A stretch of DNA of 64,000 bases, from contig NZ_CP134146.1 of NCBI RefSeq assembly GCF_031583575.1, positions 4,030,001 to 4,094,000 of the forward strand, read 5' to 3'. The position numbers and the translations under genes were made by a program. Every line of letters begins with the position of its first letter. The stretch's first letter is position 1. Below are positions 50,383-60,108 of the stretch, piece after piece. Below the pieces are notes generated by a model. That model made no database searches. It was not told the DNA's origin and worked only from the letters and a program-made list of their open reading frames with translations. Origin of the DNA: Thalassotalea nanhaiensis. GTDB taxonomy: Bacteria > Pseudomonadota > Gammaproteobacteria > Enterobacterales > Alteromonadaceae.

Positions 50383-50877
50383 CTAGATACGGGTATATGT
50401 TCCGTCAAATAGAGTCACCCATGAACTCCCGGCATCAACACTTTGCTGCCAATGTTGTCTAACGTTATTATTTTCCAATAAACTCCAAGTTATCTTTTGC
50501 AATAGCTTTTTACCCTTGTCGTCAGTAATAGCCCCCTCTAATATCATAGCGCCATTAACTAACCCACCATTAAGCTGTAATAACAAACCACTATTATCGG
50601 TCCAGGACTGGTGCCAAGTTTTCTGTTGTTTATTATAAATATTTAAGCTTGTCCCTTGAAAACCTGAAGGGGTTTTATATTCTTCAAGCAGTACACAACC
50701 GCCTAAAATCTTAGAAATTTTACTCTCGCTTACCTGATCATTTTCTGGATTAGTGACTTGCCATTCACCTAACCAAAAATCAAATTGCTTATATTCCGCC
50801 TCTGTACAACTCTCCTTAGCGTATGCACTACAGGCGATAAAGAGCAGGGTAAATAGAGTAATAATTGTTGTTTTCAT
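50383..50877 (-). CDS. Exported DUF1579-like protein
   Basis: A 164-residue protein with a signal peptide (MKTTIITLFTLLFIACSAYA). The mature part opens with QFDFWLGEWQVTNPE and continues ILGGCVLLEEY, GTSLNIYNKQQKTWHQSWTD and LLLQLNGG. This FDFWLGxW...KWHQxWxD pattern marks a small lipocalin-like family of unknown function. The ATG at 50877 is chosen because AGAGGA is placed ideally before it. The open frame upstream overlaps the ubiD promoter region. Confidence 0.8.
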   Translation of the reverse strand: MKTTIITLFTLLFIACSAYAKESCTEAEYKQFDFWLGEWQVTNPENDQVSESKISKILGGCVLLEEYKTPSGFQGTSLNIYNKQQKTWHQSWTDNSGLLLQLNGGLVNGAMILEGAITDDKGKKLLQKITWSLLENNNVRQHWQQSVDAGSSWVTLFDGTYTRI

Positions 50878-50986
50878 ATTGTTTCCTCTCAGTTTAATAC
50901 TATTGAGACTAAGCTTGATTGTTAAATAATTCAAATTGCTATTACTTACAGGTATAATGCCGACAAACAAATACTTGTATAAGATT

Positions 50987-52486
50987 ATGAAATATAAGGA
51001 TCTACGCGATTTTATTGCTCAATTAGAAAAAATTGGCCAGTTAAAACGTATAACACAACCTATCTCGACAGACTTAGCAATGACTGAAATTAGCGATCGC
51101 ACATTGCGCGCAGAAGGTCCGGCTTTGCTATTTGAAAACCCTATAGGATACGACATGCCTGTGCTTACCAATTTATTTGGTACGCCTGAACGTGTTGCAT
51201 TAGCAATGGGACAAAAAGATGTAACCGCACTTCGTGACGTTGGCAAACTTTTGGCCATGCTGAAAGAGCCAGAGCCGCCAAGAGGCTTTAAAGATGCCTT
51301 TGATAAGTTGCCGGTGTTTAAGCAAGTATTGAATATGCCAACTAAACGCTTGAAAAAAGCGGATTGTCAGGAAGTGATCATTTCTGGTGACGATGTTGAT
51401 TTAACTAAATTACCCATTCAAACTTGTTGGCCTGGTGATGTTGCTCCACTAATTACCTGGGGTTTAACGGTTACACGAGGGCCTGAAAAAGAACGACAAA
51501 ACTTAGGTATTTATCGCCAACAATTACTTGGGCCAAATAAAATTATCATGCGTTGGTTGTCTCACCGAGGCGGAGCGCTCGACTTTCAAGACTTTAAAAA
51601 GAAATTTCCAGGTGAGAAATATCCGGTTTCTGTTGCTTTAGGTGCCGATCCAGCAACAACGCTTGGCGCGGTAACTCCAGTACCAGATACATTATCAGAG
51701 TATGCCTTTGCCGGCCTACTTCGTGGTAGCAAAACCGAAGTCGTTAAAAGTATCAGTAATGATCTGGAAGTACCGGCTACCGCTGAAATTATACTCGAAG
51801 GCTACTTAGATCCAGATGAAGTGGCGCCAGAAGGCCCTTATGGTGATCATACAGGTTATTACAATGAAGTAGATAACTTCCCGGTAATGACCGTAACCCA
51901 TATTACCCATCGTAAAGACCCTATATATCACAGCACGTATACTGGCCGTCCACCTGATGAGCCCGCTATATTAGGTGTTGCCTTAAATGAAGTGTTTGTG
52001 CCTATTATACAAAAACAGTTTCCTGAGATAGTCGACTTTTATTTACCGCCTGAAGGTTGTTCATATCGAATGGCAGTAGTCACCATGAAAAAGCAATATC
52101 CCGGCCATGCAAAACGCGTGATGATGGGGGTGTGGTCATTTTTACGCCAGTTCATGTATACCAAATTCGTCATTGTATGTGATGACGATGTAAATGCCCG
52201 AGATTGGAAGGATGTTATTTGGGCAATGACAACGCGAATGGATCCAGCTCGAGATACTGTTTTAGTAGAAAACACTCCTATTGATTACCTTGACTTTGCT
52301 TCTCCAGTATCAGGTTTGGGATCAAAGATGGGGATGGACGCCACTAACAAATGGCCTGGTGAAACTGACCGGGAATGGGGTGAGCCAATTACCATGACCG
52401 ACGAAATTAAACAGCATGTGGATGATATTTGGGACGAATTAAATATTTTCGACCTAAACTTAGATACTAACGAACCACAAGATTAA
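50987..52486 (+). CDS. ubiD: 4-hydroxy-3-polyprenylbenzoate decarboxylase
   Basis: A 499-residue prenylated-FMN decarboxylase of ubiquinone synthesis. [20 protein letters not shown] starts the protein. It is followed by [53 protein letters not shown] (the prFMN-binding region), [12 protein letters not shown] and [10 protein letters not shown]. It matches E. coli UbiD throughout. The ATG at 50987 is preferred over 50936, which lacks family similarity in the first 17 residues. The cofactor-making UbiX is not in the window. 23 bp to fre. Confidence 0.96.
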   Translation: MKYKDLRDFIAQLEKIGQLKRITQPISTDLAMTEISDRTLRAEGPALLFENPIGYDMPVLTNLFGTPERVALAMGQKDVTALRDVGKLLAMLKEPEPPRGFKDAFDKLPVFKQVLNMPTKRLKKADCQEVIISGDDVDLTKLPIQTCWPGDVAPLITWGLTVTRGPEKERQNLGIYRQQLLGPNKIIMRWLSHRGGALDFQDFKKKFPGEKYPVSVALGADPATTLGAVTPVPDTLSEYAFAGLLRGSKTEVVKSISNDLEVPATAEIILEGYLDPDEVAPEGPYGDHTGYYNEVDNFPVMTVTHITHRKDPIYHSTYTGRPPDEPAILGVALNEVFVPIIQKQFPEIVDFYLPPEGCSYRMAVVTMKKQYPGHAKRVMMGVWSFLRQFMYTKFVIVCDDDVNARDWKDVIWAMTTRMDPARDTVLVENTPIDYLDFASPVSGLGSKMGMDATNKWPGETDREWGEPITMTDEIKQHVDDIWDELNIFDLNLDTNEPQD

Positions 52487-52509
52487 TAGACAAATTTAAG
52501 AAACAAATA

Positions 52510-53205
52510 ATGAATACCATAAATTGCCAAGTGCAATCATTAACACCGTTAACTGATAATGTTTTTCAAGTATTATTAAAACCAGATCAAAGCGTTAGCT
52601 TTTCTGCAGGGCAATACCTAAATTTTGTTATGAGTGAAGACGATAAGCGTCCTTTCTCCATTGCTTCAAGCCCTGGTTCTGAGCTAATTGAATTACAAAT
52701 AGGTGCTTTTGCTGCCGACGGCTGGGCAATGCAAGTTATTGAACATATACAAAACAATAACAACGTAACGGTTGAAATGCCCGGCGGGCAAGCACAATTA
52801 CGAACAGATAGTCTGCGCCCTATCATTCTTTTAGCTGGAGGCACGGGATTTTCATACATAAAATCTATCCTTGGCGATTTGGTAAGCCGCAAAGCTCAAC
52901 AACCAGTGCTTGTGTACTGGGGATTAAGAGATACCAGCGCATGTTATCAATTAGATGAAACACAAGCCTTGGTGGATCAGCTAAGCCATGGTCAATTTAT
53001 GCCGGTTGTGGAAACACCTGATGAAAATTGGCAAGGCAGAGTCGGTAAAGTACATGAACCTTTATTGCATGATGTAATTAGCTTAGAGCCATACGACATT
53101 TACATGGCTGGCCGTTTTGATATGGTAGGTTTTTTAAGAAGTGAATTTATAGAGCATGGCGGCATTAAAGAGCACATGTATGCCGATGCCTTTGCGTTTA
53201 TTTAA
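52510..53205 (+). CDS. fre: NAD(P)H-flavin reductase
   Basis: A 231-residue flavin reductase of the ferredoxin-NADP+ reductase family. DKRPFSIASSPGS (about 48-60) is the flavin-binding motif, and LLAGGTGFSYIKSIL (about 110-124) the NAD(P)H-binding glycine loop. YMAGRFDMV near 200 completes it. It supplies reduced FMN; next to ubiD this can feed prenylated-FMN synthesis by UbiX, which uses reduced FMN. The ubiD-fre pair is conserved in gammaproteobacteria. Confidence 0.94.
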   Translation: MNTINCQVQSLTPLTDNVFQVLLKPDQSVSFSAGQYLNFVMSEDDKRPFSIASSPGSELIELQIGAFAADGWAMQVIEHIQNNNNVTVEMPGGQAQLRTDSLRPIILLAGGTGFSYIKSILGDLVSRKAQQPVLVYWGLRDTSACYQLDETQALVDQLSHGQFMPVVETPDENWQGRVGKVHEPLLHDVISLEPYDIYMAGRFDMVGFLRSEFIEHGGIKEHMYADAFAFI

Positions 53206-53224
53206 CGTAGTTTAGTAAAGGCTT

Positions 53225-55753
53225 TTAAATATGAGATTGAATAACCTGTTCAATCTCAGTTTGAGCTAAAGGTTTTGAATAATAAAAACCCTGCCCCGAT
53301 TGACACCCCATCTCAGTTAACACCCTAACTTCACTTTCATGCTCTATTCCCTCAGCAACAACTGACATTCCTAAATGCTCTGCCATATCAATGATAGTTT
53401 TAATCATCACTGCTTGTTTTTTATCTTCGCGCATATTATTTATAAACGACCGATCAATTTTTAAGGTATCAAAGGGAAATTTATACAAATAACTTAATGA
53501 AGAGTAACCGGTACCAAAATCATCAAGTAATAATTTAACCCCTAATTCCTTTAGTTTAGTCATGTTTTCATTAACCAAATCGCCATTTTCAAGCAATGCT
53601 CTTTCGGTTAACTCTAAGCGCAATGAATTTTTCGGAATTTGATACTTCGAGATAATCCTACTTATGTGGAGAGTTAGATCACTATTGATAAAGTGGCCGC
53701 TAAATAAGTTACAGGTAATAAACAGCTTGTCATTTTTAAACTTTTTTTGCCAAAGCCTAAGGATTTTAGCGGATTGTTCTATGATTTCTAAATCAATATT
53801 GTGAATTAAACCTGTTTCTTCTGCTTTAGCTATAAATTCGTTGGGGTATGTTAACCCTCGTTCACTTGATTGCCAGCGTGCCAAGGCTTCAAAGCCAACT
53901 ATTTTATTTTCGTTCAAGTTATAAATGGGTTGAAAATAAGGAATAAATTCCTGATTTTTAATCGCGGTTTTAATGTCTAATTCTAACTTTATCGAGGCTA
54001 AAAGTTCATGGTGCATATTACTATTAAATAATTCATAGCGACCTTTACCAAACTCTTTTGCCTTATACATTGCGGTATCGGCATCCCGCAACATATCTTC
54101 TGCGTTGCTATAGTGTTGGTTACTAGCAACAATACCAATACTTGCACCAATATTAATCATACTTTCGTTGATATATATATGCTGTGACAGAGTTTCTATA
54201 ATTTCATCCGAGACTCTAATACCAACATTTATGCTTGGAATTTCATCTAATAATACAACGAACTCATCACCACCTAAACGCGCTAAAATATCATTATTGC
54301 GGATCAGTTTTTTTATCTTATTGGCTACATTTTTTAGTAACTTATCACCAGCGTGATGCCCTAAAGAATCATTTACCGTTTTAAAGCGATCAAGATCTAT
54401 GAATAATAAAGCAAAGTTATAATTTTTATTCTCATTAACATTAGCAATTTTATGCTCAAGAATTTTATTAAAATAAGAACGATTGGGTAATTCAGTTAAG
54501 CTGTCATGGTTTGCAGAATACTTTAATTGTTGTTCAGCAAGTTGCCGCTGGGTAATTTCTTCAACAAGCTCTTCGGTTCGCTGCTTCACTTTAATCTCTA
54601 GTTCATCTCGAGATTGTTGCTGTAATATTGCCAATTCCCGTTGAAATAACGCAATTGAGACATGTTGAGAAACAAAATTCAAAAAATCGGCATCTTTATC
54701 ACTGTAACTGAATGCCTTTGAATAGCTTTGCACAACCATAGCGCCAATGATTTCACCATGTTTATATAACGGTACTCCAAGCCAAGAGTGAGCTTCACCT
54801 GACTTGATATCAACAACTTTGGTACGAATTAACTCCCTAATGTGTTGCTTTGATAATAACTGTGGTTGACCACTATTAATTAAATAATCCGTCAACCCTT
54901 GGCCAAATTTTCTTGGGCTAAACAGACTTTCATGATCATTGATTGCTGAGTCTGCAAAATAGGCAAAACGTAAGGTCTCTCTCTTCTCACATACCCTGGC
55001 TATATAAAAATTATCTGCGAATAAATATTTTCCAATTACAGTATGAACTTCTTTATAAAAGGTTTCTAAATCTAAATTTGCCTGACTTAAATCCGATATT
55101 TCATACAGTGATTGTTTAGCGGCTTCTATCTTTTCTATTTCGCCAATTTTCTCTTCCAGTTCTCGAGTTCGAATATTTACGTCATACTGTAATTGTTCTT
55201 TATATTCAAATCGTGAAAGTGCAGAAATTATATGCTGGCCAGTAATAGACATTATCTCTTTATCAATGGCTTTATATCTCACATCGTTATTATAACTTTG
55301 TATAACCATCAACCCGACAATATTATTATTTTTAATTAACGGTACCCCTAGCCAGTCAACCGCCATATTGCCTCTTTCTTTAATAATACCTTTGGCTAAC
55401 AGGCGCTCAAACTTTTTGGCTTGCATTAACAGTGGTCGGCCTCTAGTTAGAACCAGTCTAGATAAAGAATCTGATAGGTAACTTTGCGGCATTTGATAGT
55501 TTGTTAGGGTATCTTTTTCATCAACATGATAACTAAAATCTAACGTTTGAGTTTTGTCGTTGGTAAATGCAATAAAAAAGTTTCGAGCATCGATGAAAGT
55601 ATTCACTATTTGGTGAACTTGTTGATAAAATTGTTCGATACTGCCACTGGTAAAAGTTGACTCGGATAATTCATAAAGAGCATCTTGTAAAACTTTTAAG
55701 TCATAATGCTCTTTTTTTAAAGCATCTAATTGATGTTGTAGTTTAGTTGTCAT
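53225..55753 (-). CDS. GAF-GAF-GGDEF-EAL c-di-GMP signalling protein
   Basis: An 842-residue cytoplasmic protein. Two GAF-type sensor domains span about 20-180 and 210-370, each with an LGVPL(I/Y)K...GxMV(I/V)QSY motif. A coiled coil (about 375-410) leads to a GGDEF domain (about 415-575) with an intact RLGGDEFVVLLDE active site. The EAL domain (about 590-840) has VGFEALARW, DDFGTGYSSLSYL and IDRSFI. Both diguanylate cyclase and phosphodiesterase motifs are intact, so it could act in either direction. No membrane segment is visible. It converges with fre. Confidence 0.92.
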   Translation of the reverse strand: MTTKLQHQLDALKKEHYDLKVLQDALYELSESTFTSGSIEQFYQQVHQIVNTFIDARNFFIAFTNDKTQTLDFSYHVDEKDTLTNYQMPQSYLSDSLSRLVLTRGRPLLMQAKKFERLLAKGIIKERGNMAVDWLGVPLIKNNNIVGLMVIQSYNNDVRYKAIDKEIMSITGQHIISALSRFEYKEQLQYDVNIRTRELEEKIGEIEKIEAAKQSLYEISDLSQANLDLETFYKEVHTVIGKYLFADNFYIARVCEKRETLRFAYFADSAINDHESLFSPRKFGQGLTDYLINSGQPQLLSKQHIRELIRTKVVDIKSGEAHSWLGVPLYKHGEIIGAMVVQSYSKAFSYSDKDADFLNFVSQHVSIALFQRELAILQQQSRDELEIKVKQRTEELVEEITQRQLAEQQLKYSANHDSLTELPNRSYFNKILEHKIANVNENKNYNFALLFIDLDRFKTVNDSLGHHAGDKLLKNVANKIKKLIRNNDILARLGGDEFVVLLDEIPSINVGIRVSDEIIETLSQHIYINESMINIGASIGIVASNQHYSNAEDMLRDADTAMYKAKEFGKGRYELFNSNMHHELLASIKLELDIKTAIKNQEFIPYFQPIYNLNENKIVGFEALARWQSSERGLTYPNEFIAKAEETGLIHNIDLEIIEQSAKILRLWQKKFKNDKLFITCNLFSGHFINSDLTLHISRIISKYQIPKNSLRLELTERALLENGDLVNENMTKLKELGVKLLLDDFGTGYSSLSYLYKFPFDTLKIDRSFINNMREDKKQAVMIKTIIDMAEHLGMSVVAEGIEHESEVRVLTEMGCQSGQGFYYSKPLAQTEIEQVIQSHI

Positions 55754-55920
55754 GATGAATCTAAAATTATCCGTAGCATTTTATGTTTATTTCAACCGAT
55801 CACTTCGTTAATCAGAAGAAATTCTAACCGGCTGTTAACTTTTATCACAAAGGGTTAATACACACTATAATTTAACCTTGAAAGTTACAAATCAGTAACA
55901 ACGAATCGATATATATTATA

Positions 55921-56020
55921 TACAAAGCTGAAACCTTCCATGGCGGTTTGCATTCCTTCATCCCTGAATTTACAAACCTAAAACCCTCCATGGTGGTTTG
56001 CATTCCTTCATCCCTGAAGT
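55921..56020. repeat. Tandem duplication of a 50 bp intergenic unit with CCATGG core
   Basis: Copy 1 is 55921-55970 and copy 2 is 55971-56020. They match at 45 of 50 positions by my count. Each contains (C/T)CCATGG(C/T)GGTTTGC and CATTCCTTCATCCCTGAA. Similar CCATGG-centred segments are, from memory, dispersed in intergenic regions of Alteromonadales genomes. Confidence 0.85.
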
Positions 56021-56072
56021 AAAACATAAAGTACGCCATCCATGGCATTTCTGCATATAGCTCTTCCTTGAG

Positions 56073-56100
56073 CAAAAAAAAGGAGCAAATTTGCTCCTTT
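56073..56100 (-). terminator. Rho-independent terminator of the duplicated-domain protein gene
   Basis: Read on the minus strand, AAAGGAGCAAATTTGCTCCT forms a stem followed by a run of eight T residues. It lies 29 bp after the stop at 56129. Confidence 0.9.
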
Positions 56101-56128
56101 GGTTTAACTAAACTCTAGGGGAAAACAA

Positions 56129-56893
56129 TTATGTTTCTTGTTTGATTGTCCACAAGTAGTCTTCATGTGAGCCACAAATACTACTGAATTCTTCACCAAT
56201 TTGTTTGTCACCTTCCACAAACAATTTATTAAGTATAGCAGCCCGTGCTTTTAATAAATCATCATAGTTTTCAGCACTCATTGTGGCTAATTTTCTGTAT
56301 TTACCCCCAACAACATGAGCAAGCCACCCCCAAGACGTTAGCTGTCCTTTGCCGACAAATTCGTTATATACCGGCGCAAAGACTTTTTTTACAATTTCAT
56401 CGGCTCTCTCTTCTGTCGTAAAGTCACATTCCATATAAACTGACATGCTTGCTTTACCTCTAGGAGAGTTATCACTGGCAGGTCTAGAGCCAGCAACAAA
56501 TTGCCAAATATAGTCAACATGACTAGTGCAACCGGTCATAAGAGCATCAGGGCCTTTGCCTAAGGCTTTATCTAACTTTTCACCCATCTTTTTCTGAGCA
56601 CTAAGTAATCCACTTACACTTGGTGCAGCATGATAGAGAATGCGTCGCCATTCGCCGCCAGTTTGATGTGCTAGCCAGCCCCAACCGGATATTGTGCCAT
56701 CTTTTACTGCAGCATCATAAATTGGAGCATAACTGTTCTCCACTAGTTCATCAGCCGCAGCCTCTTTATCAGGTGCACACATAAAATATGTTGCATAACT
56801 GTACATTTCTGGTTCTTTCGGCTCGGCAGATAGTGCCGCAAACGGTAGTAATAATGAGACAGCAAAACTCATAAGAATCTTAAAACGTTTCAT
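56129..56893 (-). CDS. Exported protein with internal two-fold repeat
   Basis: A 254-residue protein with a signal peptide (MKRFKILMSFAVSLLLPFAALSA). The mature part is two similar halves of about 110 residues. Each has an early Cys (YFMCAPD / YMECDFT), an APxY segment, the motif (S/T)SGWGWLAH or TSWGWLAH with GG, and a late Cys before SH(V/E)DY(I/L)W. A disulfide within each half is likely. The halves resemble dimeric ferredoxin-like (ABM-type) folds. I do not know a function. It has its own terminator and no operon partner. Confidence 0.8.
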   Translation of the reverse strand: MKRFKILMSFAVSLLLPFAALSAEPKEPEMYSYATYFMCAPDKEAAADELVENSYAPIYDAAVKDGTISGWGWLAHQTGGEWRRILYHAAPSVSGLLSAQKKMGEKLDKALGKGPDALMTGCTSHVDYIWQFVAGSRPASDNSPRGKASMSVYMECDFTTEERADEIVKKVFAPVYNEFVGKGQLTSWGWLAHVVGGKYRKLATMSAENYDDLLKARAAILNKLFVEGDKQIGEEFSSICGSHEDYLWTIKQET

Positions 56894-57166
56894 ATTATTA
56901 TCTCCTCATCCCATAATGGGAAAATACCCATCTAACAAAGGCTTTTGTACATAGGTAATAGATTCAGCTAAAGCATAGTGCATAGGTGTTATCTTTTTAG
57001 GTTAAATAAATATAAAAAACTATGTTTTTATATTGTATGGAGATATGCGCAAGATCTAAGTGATTAAAAACATTGCCTTTATAACCAAGCATTTATACCG
57101 AACCTCGCTTTTTAACGCGATTTAGGTATATAGTAAACTAGGTTAAAAAAACAATAAGAGGGATCT

Positions 57167-60040
57167 ATGATATCCATTAAACAGCTAACATCTTGGCTAT
57201 TACTGGCCAGTGCAAGCTTTACCGCAACAAGCACCGAAGTAATGAAGCCTACCCCTTTAGCACAGGCAGAGTATCCAAACATATTAACGGGCACTTACAA
57301 CAGTGCAATAACGTCCCCTGAAAAATTTTTAGGGTTTGAAGTTGGTCAAAAAACCGCAACGCCAGAGCAAATTAATACCTTGGTAAATATTTGGGCTAAA
57401 GAAAGTGAACGCGCCAGTATTATTGAATATGCAAGAACCTATGAAGGTCGTCCGCTGCATTACTTAATTATTTCCAGTAAAGAGCATGTTGCCAATATTG
57501 ATACCATTAAAAGCAACATAGACAAACTCAGCACACCTGATGACTTGTCCAACAAACAAGTAAAAGCCTTAATAAAAGAGACTCCGGCTACAGCATGGAT
57601 GGCGTACTCTATTCATGGAAATGAATCTTCTGGCGCTGACTCTTCTTTGGCGCTTATTTATCATTTAATCGCCAGTGAAGATGAGAACGTTAACGCTCTT
57701 TTAAATAATGTTGTAGTGCTAGTCGATCCAATGATGAACCCAGATGGAAGAGCTAGATTTACCAAACAATTGCAACAAAATCGCAGCGCTAGCGCAAATT
57801 TTGATACCCAATCGCTATTACACTCTGGTGTTTGGCCATTTGGTCGAACCAACCATTATCACTTTGATTTGAACCGTGATTTTTATTATGCGGTGAACCC
57901 AGAATCGCGCGGTCGTATTAAAGCTATCAACCAATGGTATCCATTGCTGATGATTGATGGGCATGAAATGGGCGCTTTGGATACGTTCTTGTTTGGCCCA
58001 CCGCGTGAGCCTATTAATGAACATATTGCTCCAAGTATTAATCAATGGAGTAAAGTATTTGCCAGTGAACAAGCCGCTGCTTTTGACAAGAAGTCTTGGC
58101 CTTATTATACCGGCGAATGGTTTGAAAATTTATATCCGGGATATTCAAATTATTCAGAATATAAAGGCTCTATTCATATTTTGTATGAACAAGCGCGTAC
58201 AGCTGAAGACGGTGTAAGGCTTGAAAATGGTCAAATACGCAGTTATAAAAAATCGGTTCATCACCAATTTTATAGTTCGATGACAAACTTAACTACATTA
58301 AGCAATCATCGCGAAAAAATCTTTACCGACTTTGTTAAAAACAGAAAAAACCATGTGGCTAAATCAAGTATTTATGCAAATAAAAGCTTTGTTGTTTTAC
58401 CAACAAAAAATCAGTCTCGACTCAATAAATTTCTAGATCTTATGGATTTGCAGGGTATCGAATACTACACCAACAAGACTGAACTAAAGGTACGTAATGC
58501 GACAAACCAACTTGGTCAAAAGTTAAATTCTACTACCATACCTGCTGCCTCAATCATTATCCCTAATCGTCAATATGATGCACCTTTAATTGCAGCAATT
58601 CTAGAATTTGATGCAAAAATTAAAGAGCAGGTCATATTAGAAGAGAGACAGAAAACCCTGCGTGACGGTAGCTCGGTAATGTATGATGCTACTGCTTGGA
58701 ACTTAACGATGCTATACGGTTTAGATGCACTAGAAGTTGACCAACACCTGCAAAGTGGTTTATCTAAATTGGCACGCGAAGAGACCTCATCTACTATCGC
58801 TTTAGAAAATACTATCGCTTATATTGTTGATGGCGCTAATGATGCTTCTGTTGGTTACGCTGCGCGTTTATTAGAACAAGGTGTACAAGTAAGGGCATTA
58901 GACCGTAAAGGCTTATTTAACGAGGTGGAATTCAGTCGCGGTTCTATTGTTGTGACTGTGCATGATAATAAAAATTCAACGCAGCTATTAAGCATAATTG
59001 AAACTACGGCTAAAGATACTGGCGTACAAGTACGGGCAATTAGCCAGGGCTTGGGCGAAGAAGACTTACCAGATATTGGCGGCGAACATTTTAAATTATT
59101 AAAACGTCCGCAAATCGCTATGCTTACCCAAACGGGCATTAGTCCTTATGATTATGGCCATATTTGGCACATGTTAGATACAGAATTAGGCGTACGTCAT
59201 TCTCATTTGAGCCAAGAATTGTTTAACTCTATGGATTTACGCTCTTATAACGTATTAATAATACCAGGTCGTTGGTATGGAGAGCTTAGTGCAGGCAATG
59301 TAAGTGCTATTGATACTTGGGTTAAAGCCGGTGGCACACTTATCGTAACTGGTAATTCAACAGTTCAACTGGCTAAAACTAAAGATTTTACCAGCACCAC
59401 ATTGTTAGCTGATTCATTCGAAAATATGCAAGATTATAATATTGCGCTTTATAAAGAGTGGCTTGCAAAACAAACCAGTGTATCTAATCAGGACGTTCTG
59501 GCGAATCACGTTGTGGCTGATTCCATCTGGTATCCATGGCAAAATCTTGACGAATTAAAGCCGATGAATAAAGAGCAATTAACCCGATGGGATGCGTGGA
59601 CGTCACAATTCATGCCTTCAGGAGCACTTGTCGGTACTCGCACAGATCAAAAGAGCTGGCTTACGTATGGCGTAAACGAGATATTACCGGTATTAATCGA
59701 TAACTCACCGCAATTAATGAGTAAGCGACCTGCCAGCGCCATTGTTCGCTACGGGGTATTGATCGATAACCCGAAAGCCAAAGAACGCTTAATCGGTTGG
59801 TCAACTATCCCTGAGGGCAAAGATTTATACCTACGCATGAGTGGGTTAGTTTGGCCAGAAGCGGCTCAGCGTATTAGTAATTCAGCGTACTTGACCCGCG
59901 ATAGAAAAGGCAATGGCCAAGTGATAATGTTTGCTAATTCGCCGAACTTTAGAGGGGCAACCAAAGGTACAGCAAGGTTGCTACTAAACGCGATAGTTTA
60001 CGGTCCAGGGCTTGGCAGTAATCAAGCGATAAACTTGTAA
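57167..60040 (+). CDS. Large secreted M14 family zinc carboxypeptidase
   Basis: A 957-residue exported metallopeptidase. After an N-terminal signal-like segment (QLTSWLLLASASFTATS), the M14 domain spans about 50-400. The zinc ligands are H150 and E153 in YSIHGNESSG and H266 in MIDGHEMGAL. The substrate Arg motif is HFDLNRDF (about 232-239), and a likely catalytic Glu is in HILYEQARTAEDG. The C-terminal half includes a glutamine-amidotransferase-like region (about 640-760; YNVLIIPGRWYG and GGTLIVTGNST). This architecture is common in marine gammaproteobacteria and probably degrades peptides in the periplasm or outside. Confidence 0.88.
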   Translation: MISIKQLTSWLLLASASFTATSTEVMKPTPLAQAEYPNILTGTYNSAITSPEKFLGFEVGQKTATPEQINTLVNIWAKESERASIIEYARTYEGRPLHYLIISSKEHVANIDTIKSNIDKLSTPDDLSNKQVKALIKETPATAWMAYSIHGNESSGADSSLALIYHLIASEDENVNALLNNVVVLVDPMMNPDGRARFTKQLQQNRSASANFDTQSLLHSGVWPFGRTNHYHFDLNRDFYYAVNPESRGRIKAINQWYPLLMIDGHEMGALDTFLFGPPREPINEHIAPSINQWSKVFASEQAAAFDKKSWPYYTGEWFENLYPGYSNYSEYKGSIHILYEQARTAEDGVRLENGQIRSYKKSVHHQFYSSMTNLTTLSNHREKIFTDFVKNRKNHVAKSSIYANKSFVVLPTKNQSRLNKFLDLMDLQGIEYYTNKTELKVRNATNQLGQKLNSTTIPAASIIIPNRQYDAPLIAAILEFDAKIKEQVILEERQKTLRDGSSVMYDATAWNLTMLYGLDALEVDQHLQSGLSKLAREETSSTIALENTIAYIVDGANDASVGYAARLLEQGVQVRALDRKGLFNEVEFSRGSIVVTVHDNKNSTQLLSIIETTAKDTGVQVRAISQGLGEEDLPDIGGEHFKLLKRPQIAMLTQTGISPYDYGHIWHMLDTELGVRHSHLSQELFNSMDLRSYNVLIIPGRWYGELSAGNVSAIDTWVKAGGTLIVTGNSTVQLAKTKDFTSTTLLADSFENMQDYNIALYKEWLAKQTSVSNQDVLANHVVADSIWYPWQNLDELKPMNKEQLTRWDAWTSQFMPSGALVGTRTDQKSWLTYGVNEILPVLIDNSPQLMSKRPASAIVRYGVLIDNPKAKERLIGWSTIPEGKDLYLRMSGLVWPEAAQRISNSAYLTRDRKGNGQVIMFANSPNFRGATKGTARLLLNAIVYGPGLGSNQAINL

Positions 60041-60065
60041 ACCGATTTCAGCAATTAGGATAAAT

Positions 60066-60107
60066 TACCAAGTAGGCGAAATAACCTACTTGGTATTAGT
60101 TCTTTTA
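60066..60107. terminator. Stem-loop between convergent M14 peptidase and precorrin-2 dehydrogenase genes
   Basis: TACCAAGTAGG (60066-60076) pairs exactly with CCTACTTGGTA (60085-60095). On the + strand TTAGTTCTTTT follows, so it may stop the peptidase gene; on the minus strand the tail is weak. Confidence 0.65.
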
Positions 60108-60108
60108 C

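Larger units (their letters stand above)
55754..56128. other. Intergenic region with tandem repeats
   Basis: 375 bp between two minus-strand genes. It holds the 5' region of the GGDEF-EAL gene, the 50 bp tandem repeat at 55921-56020, a further CCATCCATGGCAT-type segment near 56037-56049, and the terminator of the next gene. An open frame at 55872-56075 on the minus strand runs through the repeats and is not believed. Confidence 0.7.

Noticed and set aside
55921-56020. Possible CRISPR array
   Set aside because: Two adjoining copies with continuous similarity, no spacers and no cas genes nearby.
55872-56075. Open frame of 67 codons on the minus strand
   Set aside because: It is made largely of the two tandem 50 bp repeats, so its peptide is a by-product of repeated DNA. 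No ribosome site supports it.
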